Shown here: piece by piece, positions 45,984 through 55,488 of the stretch
Position numbering within the stretch: position 1 is the stretch's first letter
How the letters are laid out: each line of letters starts with the position of its first letter
Assembly: GCF_002964605.1 (NCBI RefSeq)
Contig: NZ_PQDH01000007.1
Span: 62,001 to 126,000 of the forward strand
Source of the DNA: Vallitalea okinawensis
GTDB taxonomy: Bacteria; Bacillota; Clostridia; Lachnospirales; PQDH01
DNA length: 64,000 nucleotides
Direction of reading: 5' to 3'
Program-made: the position numbers and the translations under genes
The notes under the pieces: model-generated
Databases searched by the model: none
Told to the model about the DNA's origin: nothing
Seen by the model: the letters and a program-made list of their open reading frames with translations, nothing else

Positions 45984-47813
45984 ATGATTACAAGAGAAGC
46001 AATTTATCATGTGCCTAAGGGTAGTTACTGCTATGCATACGATGAAAATACCATGCACATTAAACTGAGGACAAAGAAAGATGATTGTGACCAAGTCTTT
46101 TTAGCTTATGGCGATCCTTATAACTGGGTTACAGAAGAAGTCGATGGTAAAAAAGAAAATCGCTGGGATAAAGATGAAATTCCCATGGAAAAAGTAGGAA
46201 CAACTCAACTTTATGATTATTGGTTTATAGCAATCCAACCAGAGAGAAAGCGACTACGCTACGGTTTTTTATGCAAAAATGCAACCGATTGCGTCTTCTA
46301 TGGCGATAATGGTATCTATGAAGTTGAAAATGGCCAATCAGCTGATGATACTTCAGAATACATTGCCTTTCCCTATATGAACCCTGTCGATATTTTCCAA
46401 GGTCCTGAATGGGTTAAAGATACTGTATGGTATCAAATCTTTCCTGAACGTTTCTGTAACGGTAACAAAGAAAATGATCCTGAGGGAGCTCTTCCTTGGG
46501 GCAGTACCGAACCAACCCCAAATAACTTCTTTGGTGGAGATTTAGAAGGTATCATTAATAAATTAGATTATCTTAAAGACTTAGGTGTTACTGGTGTCTA
46601 TTTCACACCTCTTTTCGTATCACCAAGTAATCATAAATATGATACAACTGACTATATGGAAATCGACCCTAGCTTTGGTACAAAAGAAGTTCTCAAAAAG
46701 CTTATTGAAGAAGCACATAAACGTGGCATTAAAGTCATGTTAGATGCTGTTTATAATCATGCAGGTTGGACATTCGGACCATGGCAAGATGTTCTTAAAA
46801 ATGGTGAGCAATCTAAATATAAAGATTGGTTCTATATTAACCGTTTCCCATTATTCCCTAAGGGTATCGATCCTTTTAACTTGCCAGCGCATGGTGAAGG
46901 TGACTATAGAGATCTAGGATATGATACTTTTGCGTATACACCTTTTATGCCAAAATTCAATACAGAGAACCCTGAAGTTAGACAATATTTATTAGATGTA
47001 TCCACTTACTATGCAAAGGAATTCAATATTGATGCTTGGCGCTTAGATGTAGCCAATGAAATTTCTCATGATTTTTGGAAAGACTTTAGAAAAGCTGTAA
47101 AAGCTGTAAACCCTGATCTTTATATTGTAGGAGAAGTGTGGCATGAATCAAGCGCCTGGTTACGCGGCGATCAATTTGACTCAGTAATGAATTATCCTCT
47201 TGGTAACGCCATCATTAACTTCTTAGCTAAGGGTAAAATTGATGCTGAGGAATTTGGTGATAGACTTGTTGACCAAATGCATCGTTACAGTGAAAACATC
47301 AATGAAGTCATGTTCAATTTATTAGATAGTCATGATACACCACGCTTGTTAACACAATGCAAAAATAATAAAGACACCTTTAAATTAGCCTATGTGATTC
47401 AGCTTTCTCAAATGGGATCACCTTGTATTTATTACGGAACAGAAATCGGCTTAGATGGTGAGCATGACCCAGGCTGTAGAAAATGCATGATTTGGGATAA
47501 AGAAAAGCAAGATCGTAAGATATTCAAACATATGCAAACCTTACTACAACTTCGCAAGGACTATCCTGCTATATGTCGTGGTAGCCTTCATATCATGGAT
47601 ACAGATGCTAAAAAGAATGTCATTACGTATATGAAACAATATAAAGGTGAAAAAGTATACTACTTGATCAACAATAACTCTGAGAAGAATACAATTACTT
47701 TACCGCAAGAATTAGTTGATCAAAAAGTTAAAGACCTATATAATGGGAAGGATTTATCTCTAGATATATCTTTAACTTTAGAAGCTTATGGTTTTAAAAT
47801 AATTAAATTATAG
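45984..47813 (+). CDS. Cyclomaltodextrinase / neopullulanase-type alpha-amylase (GH13)
   Basis: 609 aa, with no signal peptide, so it acts in the cytoplasm. An N-terminal beta domain (about 1-130), of the type that mediates dimerisation in GH13_20 enzymes, precedes the (beta/alpha)8 barrel (WYQIFPERFCNG). Catalytic residues: nucleophile Asp355 (WRLDVANE), acid/base Glu384 (VGEVWHE) and Asp451 (DSHDTPR). A C-terminal beta domain follows. It hydrolyses cyclodextrins, pullulan or maltodextrins; the exact activity cannot be read from sequence. Start ATG behind GGGAGG. It is convergent with a YesM-type kinase and shares a terminator with it. Confidence 0.93.
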   Translation: MITREAIYHVPKGSYCYAYDENTMHIKLRTKKDDCDQVFLAYGDPYNWVTEEVDGKKENRWDKDEIPMEKVGTTQLYDYWFIAIQPERKRLRYGFLCKNATDCVFYGDNGIYEVENGQSADDTSEYIAFPYMNPVDIFQGPEWVKDTVWYQIFPERFCNGNKENDPEGALPWGSTEPTPNNFFGGDLEGIINKLDYLKDLGVTGVYFTPLFVSPSNHKYDTTDYMEIDPSFGTKEVLKKLIEEAHKRGIKVMLDAVYNHAGWTFGPWQDVLKNGEQSKYKDWFYINRFPLFPKGIDPFNLPAHGEGDYRDLGYDTFAYTPFMPKFNTENPEVRQYLLDVSTYYAKEFNIDAWRLDVANEISHDFWKDFRKAVKAVNPDLYIVGEVWHESSAWLRGDQFDSVMNYPLGNAIINFLAKGKIDAEEFGDRLVDQMHRYSENINEVMFNLLDSHDTPRLLTQCKNNKDTFKLAYVIQLSQMGSPCIYYGTEIGLDGEHDPGCRKCMIWDKEKQDRKIFKHMQTLLQLRKDYPAICRGSLHIMDTDAKKNVITYMKQYKGEKVYYLINNNSEKNTITLPQELVDQKVKDLYNGKDLSLDISLTLEAYGFKIIKL

Positions 47814-47830
47814 TCACTATAATCAAGTCT

Positions 47831-47867
47831 AAAAAGACAAAAATGGATTACCCATTTTTGTCTTTTT
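47831..47867. terminator. Bidirectional terminator (amylase / histidine kinase)
   Basis: A 16-bp perfect stem AAAAAGACAAAAATGG / CCATTTTTGTCTTTTT with a 5-nt loop ATTAC, with T-runs on both strands, between two convergent genes. Confidence 0.88.
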
Positions 47868-47876
47868 TAATATTTC

Positions 47877-49619
47877 TTAGGTTATACTATCGATACCAAG
47901 AATCCTGTCACCAATAGTGATAATTACCTTCGTTCCTTTACCAACCACTGAATTTACTTGAATCCCATAATCTTCACCATAATAAAGTTTAATTCTTTTA
48001 TCAACGTTTTTTATACCAACACCGCCTAGTTTTACACCTTGATCTTCTTTACTCTGATTCATTTTCCCAGGATTAAATCCTTCTCCATTATCCTCTATGG
48101 TAAAAATTATCTTATGTCCTTTTCTCATGGCGTTGACTGTAATCTGTCCACCATTTTCTAATCCTCTTATACCATGGTAGATAGCATTTTCTACTATAGG
48201 CTGCAGGATAATTTTAGGGATTTTAACCTCTTCTAAATCCTCTTCATAATCAAGCTGGTAATTAAGTTTTTCTCCATAACGTTCTTTTTGTATAAATAGG
48301 TATTGACTAACATGTAAAAATTCATTATGGATGGTTGTTAATTCACTTCCGCCACTTAATGATAATCTGAAAAATTGAGCTAAAGCCTTCGTAATAGCAA
48401 TGACTTTCTCACTGTCATTGAATTCAGCCATCCAGACAATGGTATCTAAAGTGTTGTATAAGAAATGAGGGTTAATCTGGCTATGAAGTACTTTAAGTTC
48501 ATATTCACGTAAGTACCTTTCTTTATGTGCAATCTCATCCATAAGTTCTTCTATTCTCGCTACCATTTTATTAAAGTGGTTCCCTAGGCTTCTAGCCTCA
48601 AAGCATCCTTTTTCTGTGATTTCTACTTTTTGAAGTCCCTTTTCTATATCTACCATTGCTTTTTCTAACTTATTGATAGGATCAGTGATACGACCTGCAA
48701 AAAATGTACCACTAAAAGCCACCCCTATAAGAAGCAATATGCTCACGATAATCAACGTTTCAATTAACTGCCTTTTAATATCTTCCAAACTATCTAAGGA
48801 GGAAACACCTATCAGTGTCCAATCTGCATTCTTTAAATGGTACGGCTGAACTAATATTTTATTTTCTACATCATAACCTTTCGCCATCGTACTTAATTCT
48901 ATAAGCTCGTCTTGCAATTTTATATCTGTAAAATAGGCTGGGTCTTTATGATAAACTACATGTCCCTCATCATTGATAATAAAGGCACAACCATCCCTTC
49001 CAAGATCTAGATCATTAAGATAGTCTTCTATTACTTTATACTGAATATCAAGAAGAAGTACACCAATATTGCTTCCCTGTTCATCCTTAATCTCTCGGCT
49101 AAGTGAAATAACCCAATTTTCTTTATCCATGGAAAAATTCTGCATCCTAGCCGATGTTAACACAGGCATTTCATTATAAATAGCTGCTACATACCAGCTT
49201 TCTTTCATCATATCATTGGACATAGACATATGAAGACTCTTTTCATTAGACATGATTCTTCCATCTTTTCCTACCATAATAATGGATTGGATGAAAGGGT
49301 CCGTTTCCATGGATGTTTCTATCATTGCCATGATGTTTTTACCAGCCTCTTCATTCTCCTCAGAAATTTTAAAATAATTAATTGTATCTGGATCCTTAGC
49401 TAATATGAATGATAATGCTTTTAGTCGCTCTAAGTAAAGATCAATATAATCACTGCTTTTTTGTATAGCAGTCTCTGTAGCATTTAATGACTCCTTCAAA
49501 ACAATACCAGATATACTAAAGTAAAGAATAACCCCAATTAAGAGAATTGTAAGAAGACCAGCACCTAATGAATAGGCAGCTATTTGCACGCGTATTTTTT
49601 TTAAGAAGTTGCCTCTCAT
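47877..49619 (-). CDS. Sensor histidine kinase, YesM type
   Basis: 580 aa from the ATG at 49619, 8 nt after AAAGGAG. Membrane segment (about 10-32), extracytoplasmic dCache-type sensor region (about 35-270), membrane segment (about 280-305), HAMP (DPINKLEKAMVDIEKGLQ), phosphorylation region with His near residue 385 (QINPHFLYNTLDTIVW), ATPase domain (PIVENAIYHGI, IEDNGEGF). It is in tight operon with its response regulator (RR stop 5 bp before this ATG). No transporter is next to it, so its target operon is elsewhere; carbohydrate uptake is the usual role of this class. Confidence 0.94.
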   Translation of the reverse strand: MRGNFLKKIRVQIAAYSLGAGLLTILLIGVILYFSISGIVLKESLNATETAIQKSSDYIDLYLERLKALSFILAKDPDTINYFKISEENEEAGKNIMAMIETSMETDPFIQSIIMVGKDGRIMSNEKSLHMSMSNDMMKESWYVAAIYNEMPVLTSARMQNFSMDKENWVISLSREIKDEQGSNIGVLLLDIQYKVIEDYLNDLDLGRDGCAFIINDEGHVVYHKDPAYFTDIKLQDELIELSTMAKGYDVENKILVQPYHLKNADWTLIGVSSLDSLEDIKRQLIETLIIVSILLLIGVAFSGTFFAGRITDPINKLEKAMVDIEKGLQKVEITEKGCFEARSLGNHFNKMVARIEELMDEIAHKERYLREYELKVLHSQINPHFLYNTLDTIVWMAEFNDSEKVIAITKALAQFFRLSLSGGSELTTIHNEFLHVSQYLFIQKERYGEKLNYQLDYEEDLEEVKIPKIILQPIVENAIYHGIRGLENGGQITVNAMRKGHKIIFTIEDNGEGFNPGKMNQSKEDQGVKLGGVGIKNVDKRIKLYYGEDYGIQVNSVVGKGTKVIITIGDRILGIDSIT

Positions 49620-49624
49620 TGGCT

Positions 49625-50401
49625 TCACTCCTTTACCTTTTCTCTGTATTTCCCCGGGGATTCACCGTACCACTTTTTAAAACAAGCACTGAAATAATTA
49701 GGATCTTGAAAACCAATAATCTCGGCTATTTCATAGTTTTTCATCTCTGTACTTAATAAAAGTATTTTTGCTCGCTCCATCCGATTGCTTAATACGTATT
49801 CTTTAAAAGACACATTAAAGAGCTTCTTAAAAAGTCCACTGAGATAACCCACACTTAGCCCCATTTGATCAGCTAAAAAGACTAAATTCAGATTGCTATT
49901 AGAAATGTTCTCTTCAATTAGCTGATGTAACTTAGCTTGATAACCGCAATCTTCTTTTACACCAGAACTATTGGCTAAGTCCTTAATAACTGTCTTCACT
50001 TCATCATCTACTTTTTCATTTCTAATCTTTGTAATCAAATTTTGCAATAACTCATAGATGTCTTTCTTAGAAACAGGTTTTAGTATGTAATCATCTACGC
50101 CTGTTTTCAAAGCCGCCACTGCATAATCAAAATAGTCATAACCAGTAATAAAAGCAATCTTTACATTTTCCTTTATTCCTTTTGACTTGGCAGCAAATTC
50201 TAATCCATTCATCTTAGGCATGTTAATATCAGCTAGAACCAAATCAGGCAGCTCTCTTTTAAATATTTGAAGGGCTTCTTCACCGTTTGAAGCTTCATAT
50301 ACCTTATCTATAGATAATGCTTCAAAATCTATAAAAGTCTGTATCCCTCTACGAACAATAGGTTCATCATCCACAATCAGTAACTTATAAATAACCCCCA
50401 C
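49625..50401 (-). CDS. Response regulator, receiver + AraC-type DNA-binding domain
   Basis: 258 aa if the GTG at 50401 is used. Homologues begin at the Tyr-Lys-Leu-Leu-Ile-Val-Asp-Asp-Glu strand, and the codon directly before it is ATT (50392), 6 nt after GAGGTGG, so an AUU start is possible; GTG at 50401 has only a poor ribosome site of its own. Receiver domain with phospho-acceptor Asp (LADINMP, residue 58 from the GTG), Lys in LKPV near 108, and two AraC-type HTH motifs at the C-terminus (LVFLADQMGLSVGYLSGLFK, IAEIIGFQDPNYFSACFKK). Partner of the kinase that follows. Confidence 0.92.
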   Translation of the reverse strand: MGVIYKLLIVDDEPIVRRGIQTFIDFEALSIDKVYEASNGEEALQIFKRELPDLVLADINMPKMNGLEFAAKSKGIKENVKIAFITGYDYFDYAVAALKTGVDDYILKPVSKKDIYELLQNLITKIRNEKVDDEVKTVIKDLANSSGVKEDCGYQAKLHQLIEENISNSNLNLVFLADQMGLSVGYLSGLFKKLFNVSFKEYVLSNRMERAKILLLSTEMKNYEIAEIIGFQDPNYFSACFKKWYGESPGKYREKVKE

Positions 50402-50429
50402 CTCTTTTCATTACCGCACAATAATTCCA

Positions 50430-50465
50430 AAAGAAAAGGATTGTTACTTAACAACCCTTTTCTTT
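50430..50465 (-). terminator. Terminator of the ccdA-thioredoxin-msrAB operon
   Basis: Two stems, AAAGAAAAGG/CCTTTTCTTT and TTGTT/AACAA, separated by a single A-C mismatch and closed by a 4-nt loop. It lies 16 nt after the msrAB stop on the minus strand. Confidence 0.75.
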
Positions 50466-50480
50466 ATTATATACACATTA

Positions 50481-51620
50481 TCACTTTGTTACAAGTTGAA
50501 TAAGATCTTCATAACCGTTCTCAGCCATTTCATCTACTGGAACAAATCGAATAGAAGCACTGTTAATACAGTAACGTTTCCCACCTTGATCTTTTGGTCC
50601 ATCATCAAAAACATGGCCAAGATGACTATCACCAACACGGCTTTTTACTTCAGTACGAATCATATTAAAACTTTCATCAACTGTATAATTAACCACTTCA
50701 GCTACTATTGGTTTTGTGAAACTTGGCCATCCACATCCTGAATCATACTTATCTTTTGATGTAAATAACGGTTCCCCTGTTGCTACATCCACGTAGATGC
50801 CAGGCTCTTTACTATCCCAATACTCGTTCGTAAAAGCTCTTTCTGTATCGTTTAACTGTGTTACTCGGTATTGTATATCTGTTAATTTCTCTTTTAACAC
50901 TTCATCACTTGGTTTGGTATATTTTGCTGGATCGATATAAACCGCCTCCTCTAGATGACTAAAATCTATATGACAATAGCCATTTGGATTTTTCTCTAAA
51001 TAATCTTGATGATATTCCTCTGCTAAGTAGTAATGGTTAAGAATTTCTACTTCCGTAACGATAGGTTTATCATGTTTTTCCTGTTCACTTGCTATAACCT
51101 TTTCAATAATAGGAAGATCCTTCTCATCTCTATAATAGATACCTGTTCGATACTGCTCACCACGATCATTACCTTGTTTATTTAAACTCGTTGGATCAAT
51201 AACTTTAAAGAAAGAGGTTAATAGTGTCTCTAAATTAACCTTTTGGGGATCATACTTAACATGAACCGTTTCCACATGACCTGAACCATAAATAACATCC
51301 TGATAAGAAGGATCTTCCGTATTACCATTAGCATATCCAGAAGTTACATCGTATACTCCATAGATCCGTGACATATAAGCTTCAACTCCCCAGAAACAAC
51401 CTCCTGCCAACCAAATTTCCTCAAACTGGCTATCACTAAAATCAACATGTTCATTTGGGTTACTAGGTATAGGAGATGGATCATGAGCAACAGCTGAAAC
51501 AAAACTATTATCCATATCCCCAGTTGATAAAGGATCATCCTCAGCTAAAAATCTATGGGCAAATACCATTAATCCTATCCCAATCACAATTACTAATCCT
51601 ACAGTAATAATGGCTTTCAT
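50481..51620 (-). CDS. msrAB: Membrane-anchored methionine sulfoxide reductase MsrA-MsrB fusion
   Basis: 379 aa from the ATG at 51620 behind AAGGTGG. Residues 4-22 are a membrane anchor, so the enzyme faces outside. MsrA domain with nucleophile Cys75 in GGCFWG and a Cys in NGYCHIDF further on; MsrB domain with nucleophile Cys351 in RYCINSASI and the resolving-type Cys in DSGCGWPSF. The MsrB zinc CxxC motifs are absent. MsrA reduces the S- and MsrB the R-sulfoxide of methionine. Electrons should come from the thioredoxin lipoprotein and CcdA encoded upstream, as in the pneumococcal CcdA2-Etrx2-MsrAB2 chain. Separated by 211 bp from the upstream gene. Confidence 0.95.
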   Translation of the reverse strand: MKAIITVGLVIVIGIGLMVFAHRFLAEDDPLSTGDMDNSFVSAVAHDPSPIPSNPNEHVDFSDSQFEEIWLAGGCFWGVEAYMSRIYGVYDVTSGYANGNTEDPSYQDVIYGSGHVETVHVKYDPQKVNLETLLTSFFKVIDPTSLNKQGNDRGEQYRTGIYYRDEKDLPIIEKVIASEQEKHDKPIVTEVEILNHYYLAEEYHQDYLEKNPNGYCHIDFSHLEEAVYIDPAKYTKPSDEVLKEKLTDIQYRVTQLNDTERAFTNEYWDSKEPGIYVDVATGEPLFTSKDKYDSGCGWPSFTKPIVAEVVNYTVDESFNMIRTEVKSRVGDSHLGHVFDDGPKDQGGKRYCINSASIRFVPVDEMAENGYEDLIQLVTK

Positions 51621-51831
51621 TATTCCAACCACCTTTCTATGAACGAACTTTGAATATCATCATTTATATTTTTATATCTACAGCTCAGCTGAAGCAGGAC
51701 GCTGAATCTGAGCGTTAGACAAATTTTATCGAAATGTATTTAGAAAATCTTGAAAGTACATCGCCATACTGCAATATAAATATTCACCAGCGGCAACCCA
51801 AGAAATATATATCTTCAGATACGATAGATAT

Positions 51832-52557
51832 TTAATATATCTCCTCAAAACTACTCTTAATCTGCTCATTCCCATTATGCCCTGGAAGAGTCTTAACCAA
51901 AATACCATCTGACCCAATGTATACAGAAGTTGGATAACCTCTTACACCATAAGCCTTACTAATCTCTCCACCTTCATCTAAAAGTACTGTAATATTTTCC
52001 ACACCCTCAAGTCCAGCAAACCAGTTCACAAAATCTTCTACACTTTGCTCCCCTTTATGCCCTGGCGATACAACAGTTAACACTTTAAAATCATTATCTT
52101 CACCAGATAGTGTGTTTAACTCATCAAGACCAGCTAAGCAAATGGAGCACCAAGATGCCCAGAACTTCACATAAACTTTCTCTCCATTATAGTCTGATAG
52201 GGCATGGGTATTACCATCCAGATCTTGAAGACTAAAGAGTGTTGCTTCTCGTCCCTTATTCATAACCTGTTCTTCCATTTGATCATCAGACATATTGTCA
52301 TCTTTCATTTCGTCATTTTCCATTTTATCCTCAGACATGTTGTCATCCTTCATTTCGTCATTTTTCATTTCATCCTCAGACATCTTATCATCTTTCATTT
52401 GATCTTCCATTTTGTCTTCTGATTTATGGTCGTCTTTCATCTTATCTGAATTAGTATGATTCATTGTATCTTCTTGTTTCATTTGTGTTTGCTTTGTACA
52501 CCCCACTACTCCCAAAACAACTATAAGAGCAACCACCAATACTTTTAACCTTTTCAT
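51832..52557 (-). CDS. Thioredoxin-like lipoprotein (TlpA/Etrx type) with Met-rich tandem-repeat linker
   Basis: 241 aa from the ATG at 52557 behind AAAGGAG. Lipobox VVGC puts the lipid-modified Cys at residue 20. Residues 44-103 are four 15-residue repeats with consensus MSEDxMxNDEMKDDN, highly acidic and very rich in methionine (13 Met from residue 32 to 99). The C-terminal part is a TlpA/redoxin-type domain with active site WCSIC (Cys137, Cys140) and cis-Pro in GYPTSVY. It should take electrons from CcdA and pass them to MsrAB. The repeat tract has no place in the usual Etrx proteins: it could be a flexible tether, a metal binder or an oxidant sink repaired by MsrAB (inference). Confidence 0.9.
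   Translation of the reverse strand: MKRLKVLVVALIVVLGVVGCTKQTQMKQEDTMNHTNSDKMKDDHKSEDKMEDQMKDDKMSEDEMKNDEMKDDNMSEDKMENDEMKDDNMSDDQMEEQVMNKGREATLFSLQDLDGNTHALSDYNGEKVYVKFWASWCSICLAGLDELNTLSGEDNDFKVLTVVSPGHKGEQSVEDFVNWFAGLEGVENITVLLDEGGEISKAYGVRGYPTSVYIGSDGILVKTLPGHNGNEQIKSSFEEIY
52249..52428 (-). repeat. Four 45-bp tandem repeats encoding a Met/Asp-rich linker
   Basis: The coding sequence repeats every 45 bp (15 codons). The two middle units (52294-52383) differ by few bases; the outer units are more diverged. Copy number could vary between strains by slippage without shifting the frame. Confidence 0.8.
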
Positions 52558-52624
52558 AATTAATTCTCCTTTCATTCTACAATTCAACTAAATTTTATTT
52601 GTTATCGATATTTACATCGATTAT

Positions 52625-53338
52625 CTACTCAAATAATGCGACGATCATGTTCAAACTATCTGTCATAAGCAAGATCCCCATAAAGATAATAATGATACCA
52701 CCAACTATTCGAATCTTTCCCATATGCTTATTTAGTTTTCTCACATGTCTTAAAAGTAGGTCTGAGAAAATTGAGATAACTAGGAAAGGGATCATAAGAC
52801 CAAGTGCGTAAACGAACATAAGCCACGCTCCATAGACAGCCTGCCCTTCAATAGCTGATAACCCTAGTACCGCTCCAAGTACTGGTCCAATACATGGTGT
52901 CCATCCAAAACTAAATGTAAACCCTAAAAGATAAGTACCTAGTAAGTCACTTCTTTTACTTCGCTTTAAGTCTAACTTCTTCTCTCTTTCCAAAAAATGA
53001 AGCTTAAAAAGTCCTGTTTGATGCATTCCTAGTAGAATAACGACAGAACCACTAACAACGAAAAAAATACGACTATTGAGGAAAGCGCCTAAGGCACCAG
53101 CGCCAAAACCAAGAATTACAAAACTAGTGGAAAGTCCTCCAACAAAGATCATTGTTCTTAATACTACACGAGGATTAATCAATAACTTGCCTATTCGAAT
53201 ACCCTTAATCTCCTTTTCACCATCTTCTCCTCCAAAATAAGAAATATACACCGGTAGGAGAGGCAAAATACAAGGTGAGAAAAAAGATAATAAACCTGCA
53301 ATAAACACTGTGCTAATAAAAATCTGTTCACCTGCCAT
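52625..53338 (-). CDS. ccdA: CcdA-family thiol-disulfide electron transfer membrane protein
   Basis: 237 aa from the ATG at 53338 behind AAAGGCGG. Six membrane segments. The two conserved redox cysteines are seen in FFSPCILPLLP (Cys23) and GWTPCIGPVLG (Cys149). CcdA moves electrons from cytoplasmic thioredoxin to the outer face of the membrane. Here it starts an operon with a thioredoxin lipoprotein and msrAB, so methionine sulfoxide repair rather than cytochrome c assembly is the likely use; no cytochrome c or heme genes are nearby. Confidence 0.94.
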   Translation of the reverse strand: MAGEQIFISTVFIAGLLSFFSPCILPLLPVYISYFGGEDGEKEIKGIRIGKLLINPRVVLRTMIFVGGLSTSFVILGFGAGALGAFLNSRIFFVVSGSVVILLGMHQTGLFKLHFLEREKKLDLKRSKRSDLLGTYLLGFTFSFGWTPCIGPVLGAVLGLSAIEGQAVYGAWLMFVYALGLMIPFLVISIFSDLLLRHVRKLNKHMGKIRIVGGIIIIFMGILLMTDSLNMIVALFE

Positions 53339-53490
53339 AATTAACACCGCCTTTCACATTACTTTATACATCGTTTTTTTATTTATCTTTGATTTAATAT
53401 TATTTTACGATAATAAGAATAACTAATGAATAGAAAAAGATCATGACTTTCTATAAATAATTCATATCACATGATAATAACTATAAGAAA

Positions 53491-53528
53491 ACTCCAAACC
53501 TATGTCCTTTTAAACACTGGTTTGGAGT
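53491..53528 (-). terminator. Terminator of the cardiolipin synthase gene
   Basis: A perfect 10-bp stem ACTCCAAACC / GGTTTGGAGT with an 18-nt loop, then TTTTCTTAT on the minus strand. Confidence 0.7.
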
Positions 53529-53558
53529 AATTTTAATACTCTATTCTACATAAACTTA

Positions 53559-55076
53559 CTATAGTATTGGTGCTAATAAACGAGATATAGATTCTTTGAA
53601 TCTAACTTTCAATGGTCGCTTATTGTAAATCTCTGGTGTAATTTCAGTACAGTTTTTCATATCCTCTTCAAATATCTTTTCTAATTGGACAGTTGTTTCT
53701 TTATCATAGATAAACGCATTGACTTCAAAATTCACCTTAAAACTACGTATATCCATATTAGCTGTACCAACAGAGCTGACCAAACCGTCAACAGTTAATA
53801 CCTTACTGTGGATGAATCCATCATCATAAGTATAAACCTTAGCACCAGCCTGAATTAACTCACCAATATATGAATAACTTGCCCAATATACAAATGGATG
53901 GTCAGGTTGACAAGGCATCATAATGCGAACATCAATACCTGCAAGGGAAGCTACCTTAAGAGTTTCTAATAAACTGTCATCTAAGATAATGTAGGGTGAT
54001 TGAATATAAATCCGTTGCTCTGCCTCATTAATCATTTTAAGATAACCGTTACGGATATTTTGCCACTTGGAGTCAGGACCACTGGAAACAATTTGAACTT
54101 TTTTGTTACCTATTTTAAATGGATATTCAACCATATAGTACTTATCCATGGTACATAAATTTTCTTTTTTTATATAATCCCAATCTAAAGCAAAACGCAC
54201 TTGTAATTGAGACACAGCATTTCCTACAATTCTTAAATGGGTATCACGCCAAGTTCCTAGCTTTCCTTCACCAATATATTCTTTACTAATATTAATTCCA
54301 CCTACATACCCAATTTGACCATCAATGACACATATTTTTCTGTGATTACGGTAATTAATACGGATATTCATGAATGGAATAAAAGGCGGATAAAACTCAC
54401 CAATTTTAACACCACAGCTTTTCAAATCTTTCCATATCTTTTTGGAGATTGTACGCCCACCCATACCATCGTAGAGTACACGTACTTCTACACCTTCTCT
54501 TGCCTTATTCTTTAATATATCAAATAGCTCTTCAGTTAGATAATCATACTTAATAATGTAATATTCAAGATGAATAAATTTTTCTGCTTTTAACAGGTCT
54601 TCTTTTAAAGCTGAGAACTTATCTTTTCCCCAAGTATAAACATCAATTGTGTTATTACTGGTTAGTAAAGACTTATTGCTATTTAAGTGAAGATTAATCA
54701 TATCTTTATAACGGATATACTCCTCTTCTAAAACCAATTCATTATTTAAGATATTTTGTTCTTGTAAATGAACAAGTGAACTTAAATGATCTTCCACCTC
54801 TTTGATTTCAAAACGCTTTTGTCTACGTAAATCTTGCCCAATAAAGAGATACAGTATAAAACCAATACCTGGTATAAAAAAGAGTAACAATAGCCAAGCC
54901 CATAAACTAGCTGGATTTCTTCGTTCAAAAAAAACGATTATGATTCCCAATATAAAATTGATTGGAAAGATATATTGTCCAATAAGCCCAATGAAAGCCC
55001 CTATGGCACTAAGAATCATGCCAATAGAATTATAAAAGTCAGCAAAAACATCCATTGTAGTCACAACTTGATCCAT
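53559..55076 (-). CDS. cls: Cardiolipin synthase, phospholipase D type
   Basis: 505 aa. Two N-terminal membrane segments (about 14-35 and 50-75), then two phospholipase D catalytic motifs: NYRNHRKICVIDGQIGYVGG (about 240) and FIHSKVLTVDGLVSSVGTAN (about 417). Both HKD motifs are intact (HxKxxxxD). It joins two phosphatidylglycerols to cardiolipin at the membrane. Size and layout are usual for Firmicutes Cls. Start ATG 5 nt after GGGGG. It is transcribed alone, with its own terminator. Confidence 0.95.
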   Translation of the reverse strand: MDQVVTTMDVFADFYNSIGMILSAIGAFIGLIGQYIFPINFILGIIIVFFERRNPASLWAWLLLLFFIPGIGFILYLFIGQDLRRQKRFEIKEVEDHLSSLVHLQEQNILNNELVLEEEYIRYKDMINLHLNSNKSLLTSNNTIDVYTWGKDKFSALKEDLLKAEKFIHLEYYIIKYDYLTEELFDILKNKAREGVEVRVLYDGMGGRTISKKIWKDLKSCGVKIGEFYPPFIPFMNIRINYRNHRKICVIDGQIGYVGGINISKEYIGEGKLGTWRDTHLRIVGNAVSQLQVRFALDWDYIKKENLCTMDKYYMVEYPFKIGNKKVQIVSSGPDSKWQNIRNGYLKMINEAEQRIYIQSPYIILDDSLLETLKVASLAGIDVRIMMPCQPDHPFVYWASYSYIGELIQAGAKVYTYDDGFIHSKVLTVDGLVSSVGTANMDIRSFKVNFEVNAFIYDKETTVQLEKIFEEDMKNCTEITPEIYNKRPLKVRFKESISRLLAPIL

Positions 55077-55488
55077 AAAATCCCCCTATCCATTTTTTCA
55101 CCTGGATTTATCATGTGTATCCTGATTAGTCCAATTTAATCAAGGATATATATTGAACATAATGCCCTTTTCTGCTCCTTTGCATCAACTAAAGTAATTT
55201 TATAGACGAAGCTGTTATCTCAATCCAAAAGGATTAGGTTCAATACATAATAACACTTAACATTGTGAATTTTTTAATTTTATACATTCATCATATATTA
55301 TATCATATTATTTGCAAAATGTATTTCAAATAAAAATCCTTATTCCATTATTTTTTTAATTAAAGGTATTTAAAAATGACCCATTAAGTGATAAAATAAG
55401 TAATGGTAACTTAGGAATCCTTTAATTAAGTGATTCTTAAAGTAAGCACACTCTTAGGAAGTGCCGAAAGAACAGAGGAGGAATCGAC
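55077..55488. other. Divergent intergenic region, cls / 148-aa gene
   Basis: About 410 bp of very AT-rich DNA. Promoter for the plus-strand gene: TTTAAA (55369-55374), 17 nt, TAAAAT (55392-55397). No clear gene or structured RNA seen in the rest. Confidence 0.5.
55369..55397 (+). promoter_or_regulatory. Candidate promoter of the 148-aa gene
   Basis: TTTAAA, 17-nt spacer, TAAAAT, about 90 nt upstream of the TTG start. Confidence 0.4.

Noticed and set aside
51690-51720. Hairpin ACGCT...AGCGT between the thioredoxin and msrAB genes
   Set aside because: Only 5 bp and no T-run on either strand; not called as a terminator.
52204-52422. Open frame on the plus strand with repeating His/Phe/Ile
   Set aside because: It is the antisense shadow of the Met-rich tandem repeats.
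52249-52428. Possible CRISPR-like repeats
   Set aside because: The 45-bp units are contiguous and coding, with no unique spacers and no cas genes.
53385-53425. PerR/Fur-like inverted repeat upstream of ccdA
   Set aside because: TTATTAT...ATAATAT has mismatches and the whole segment is AT-rich, so it is not distinguishable from chance.
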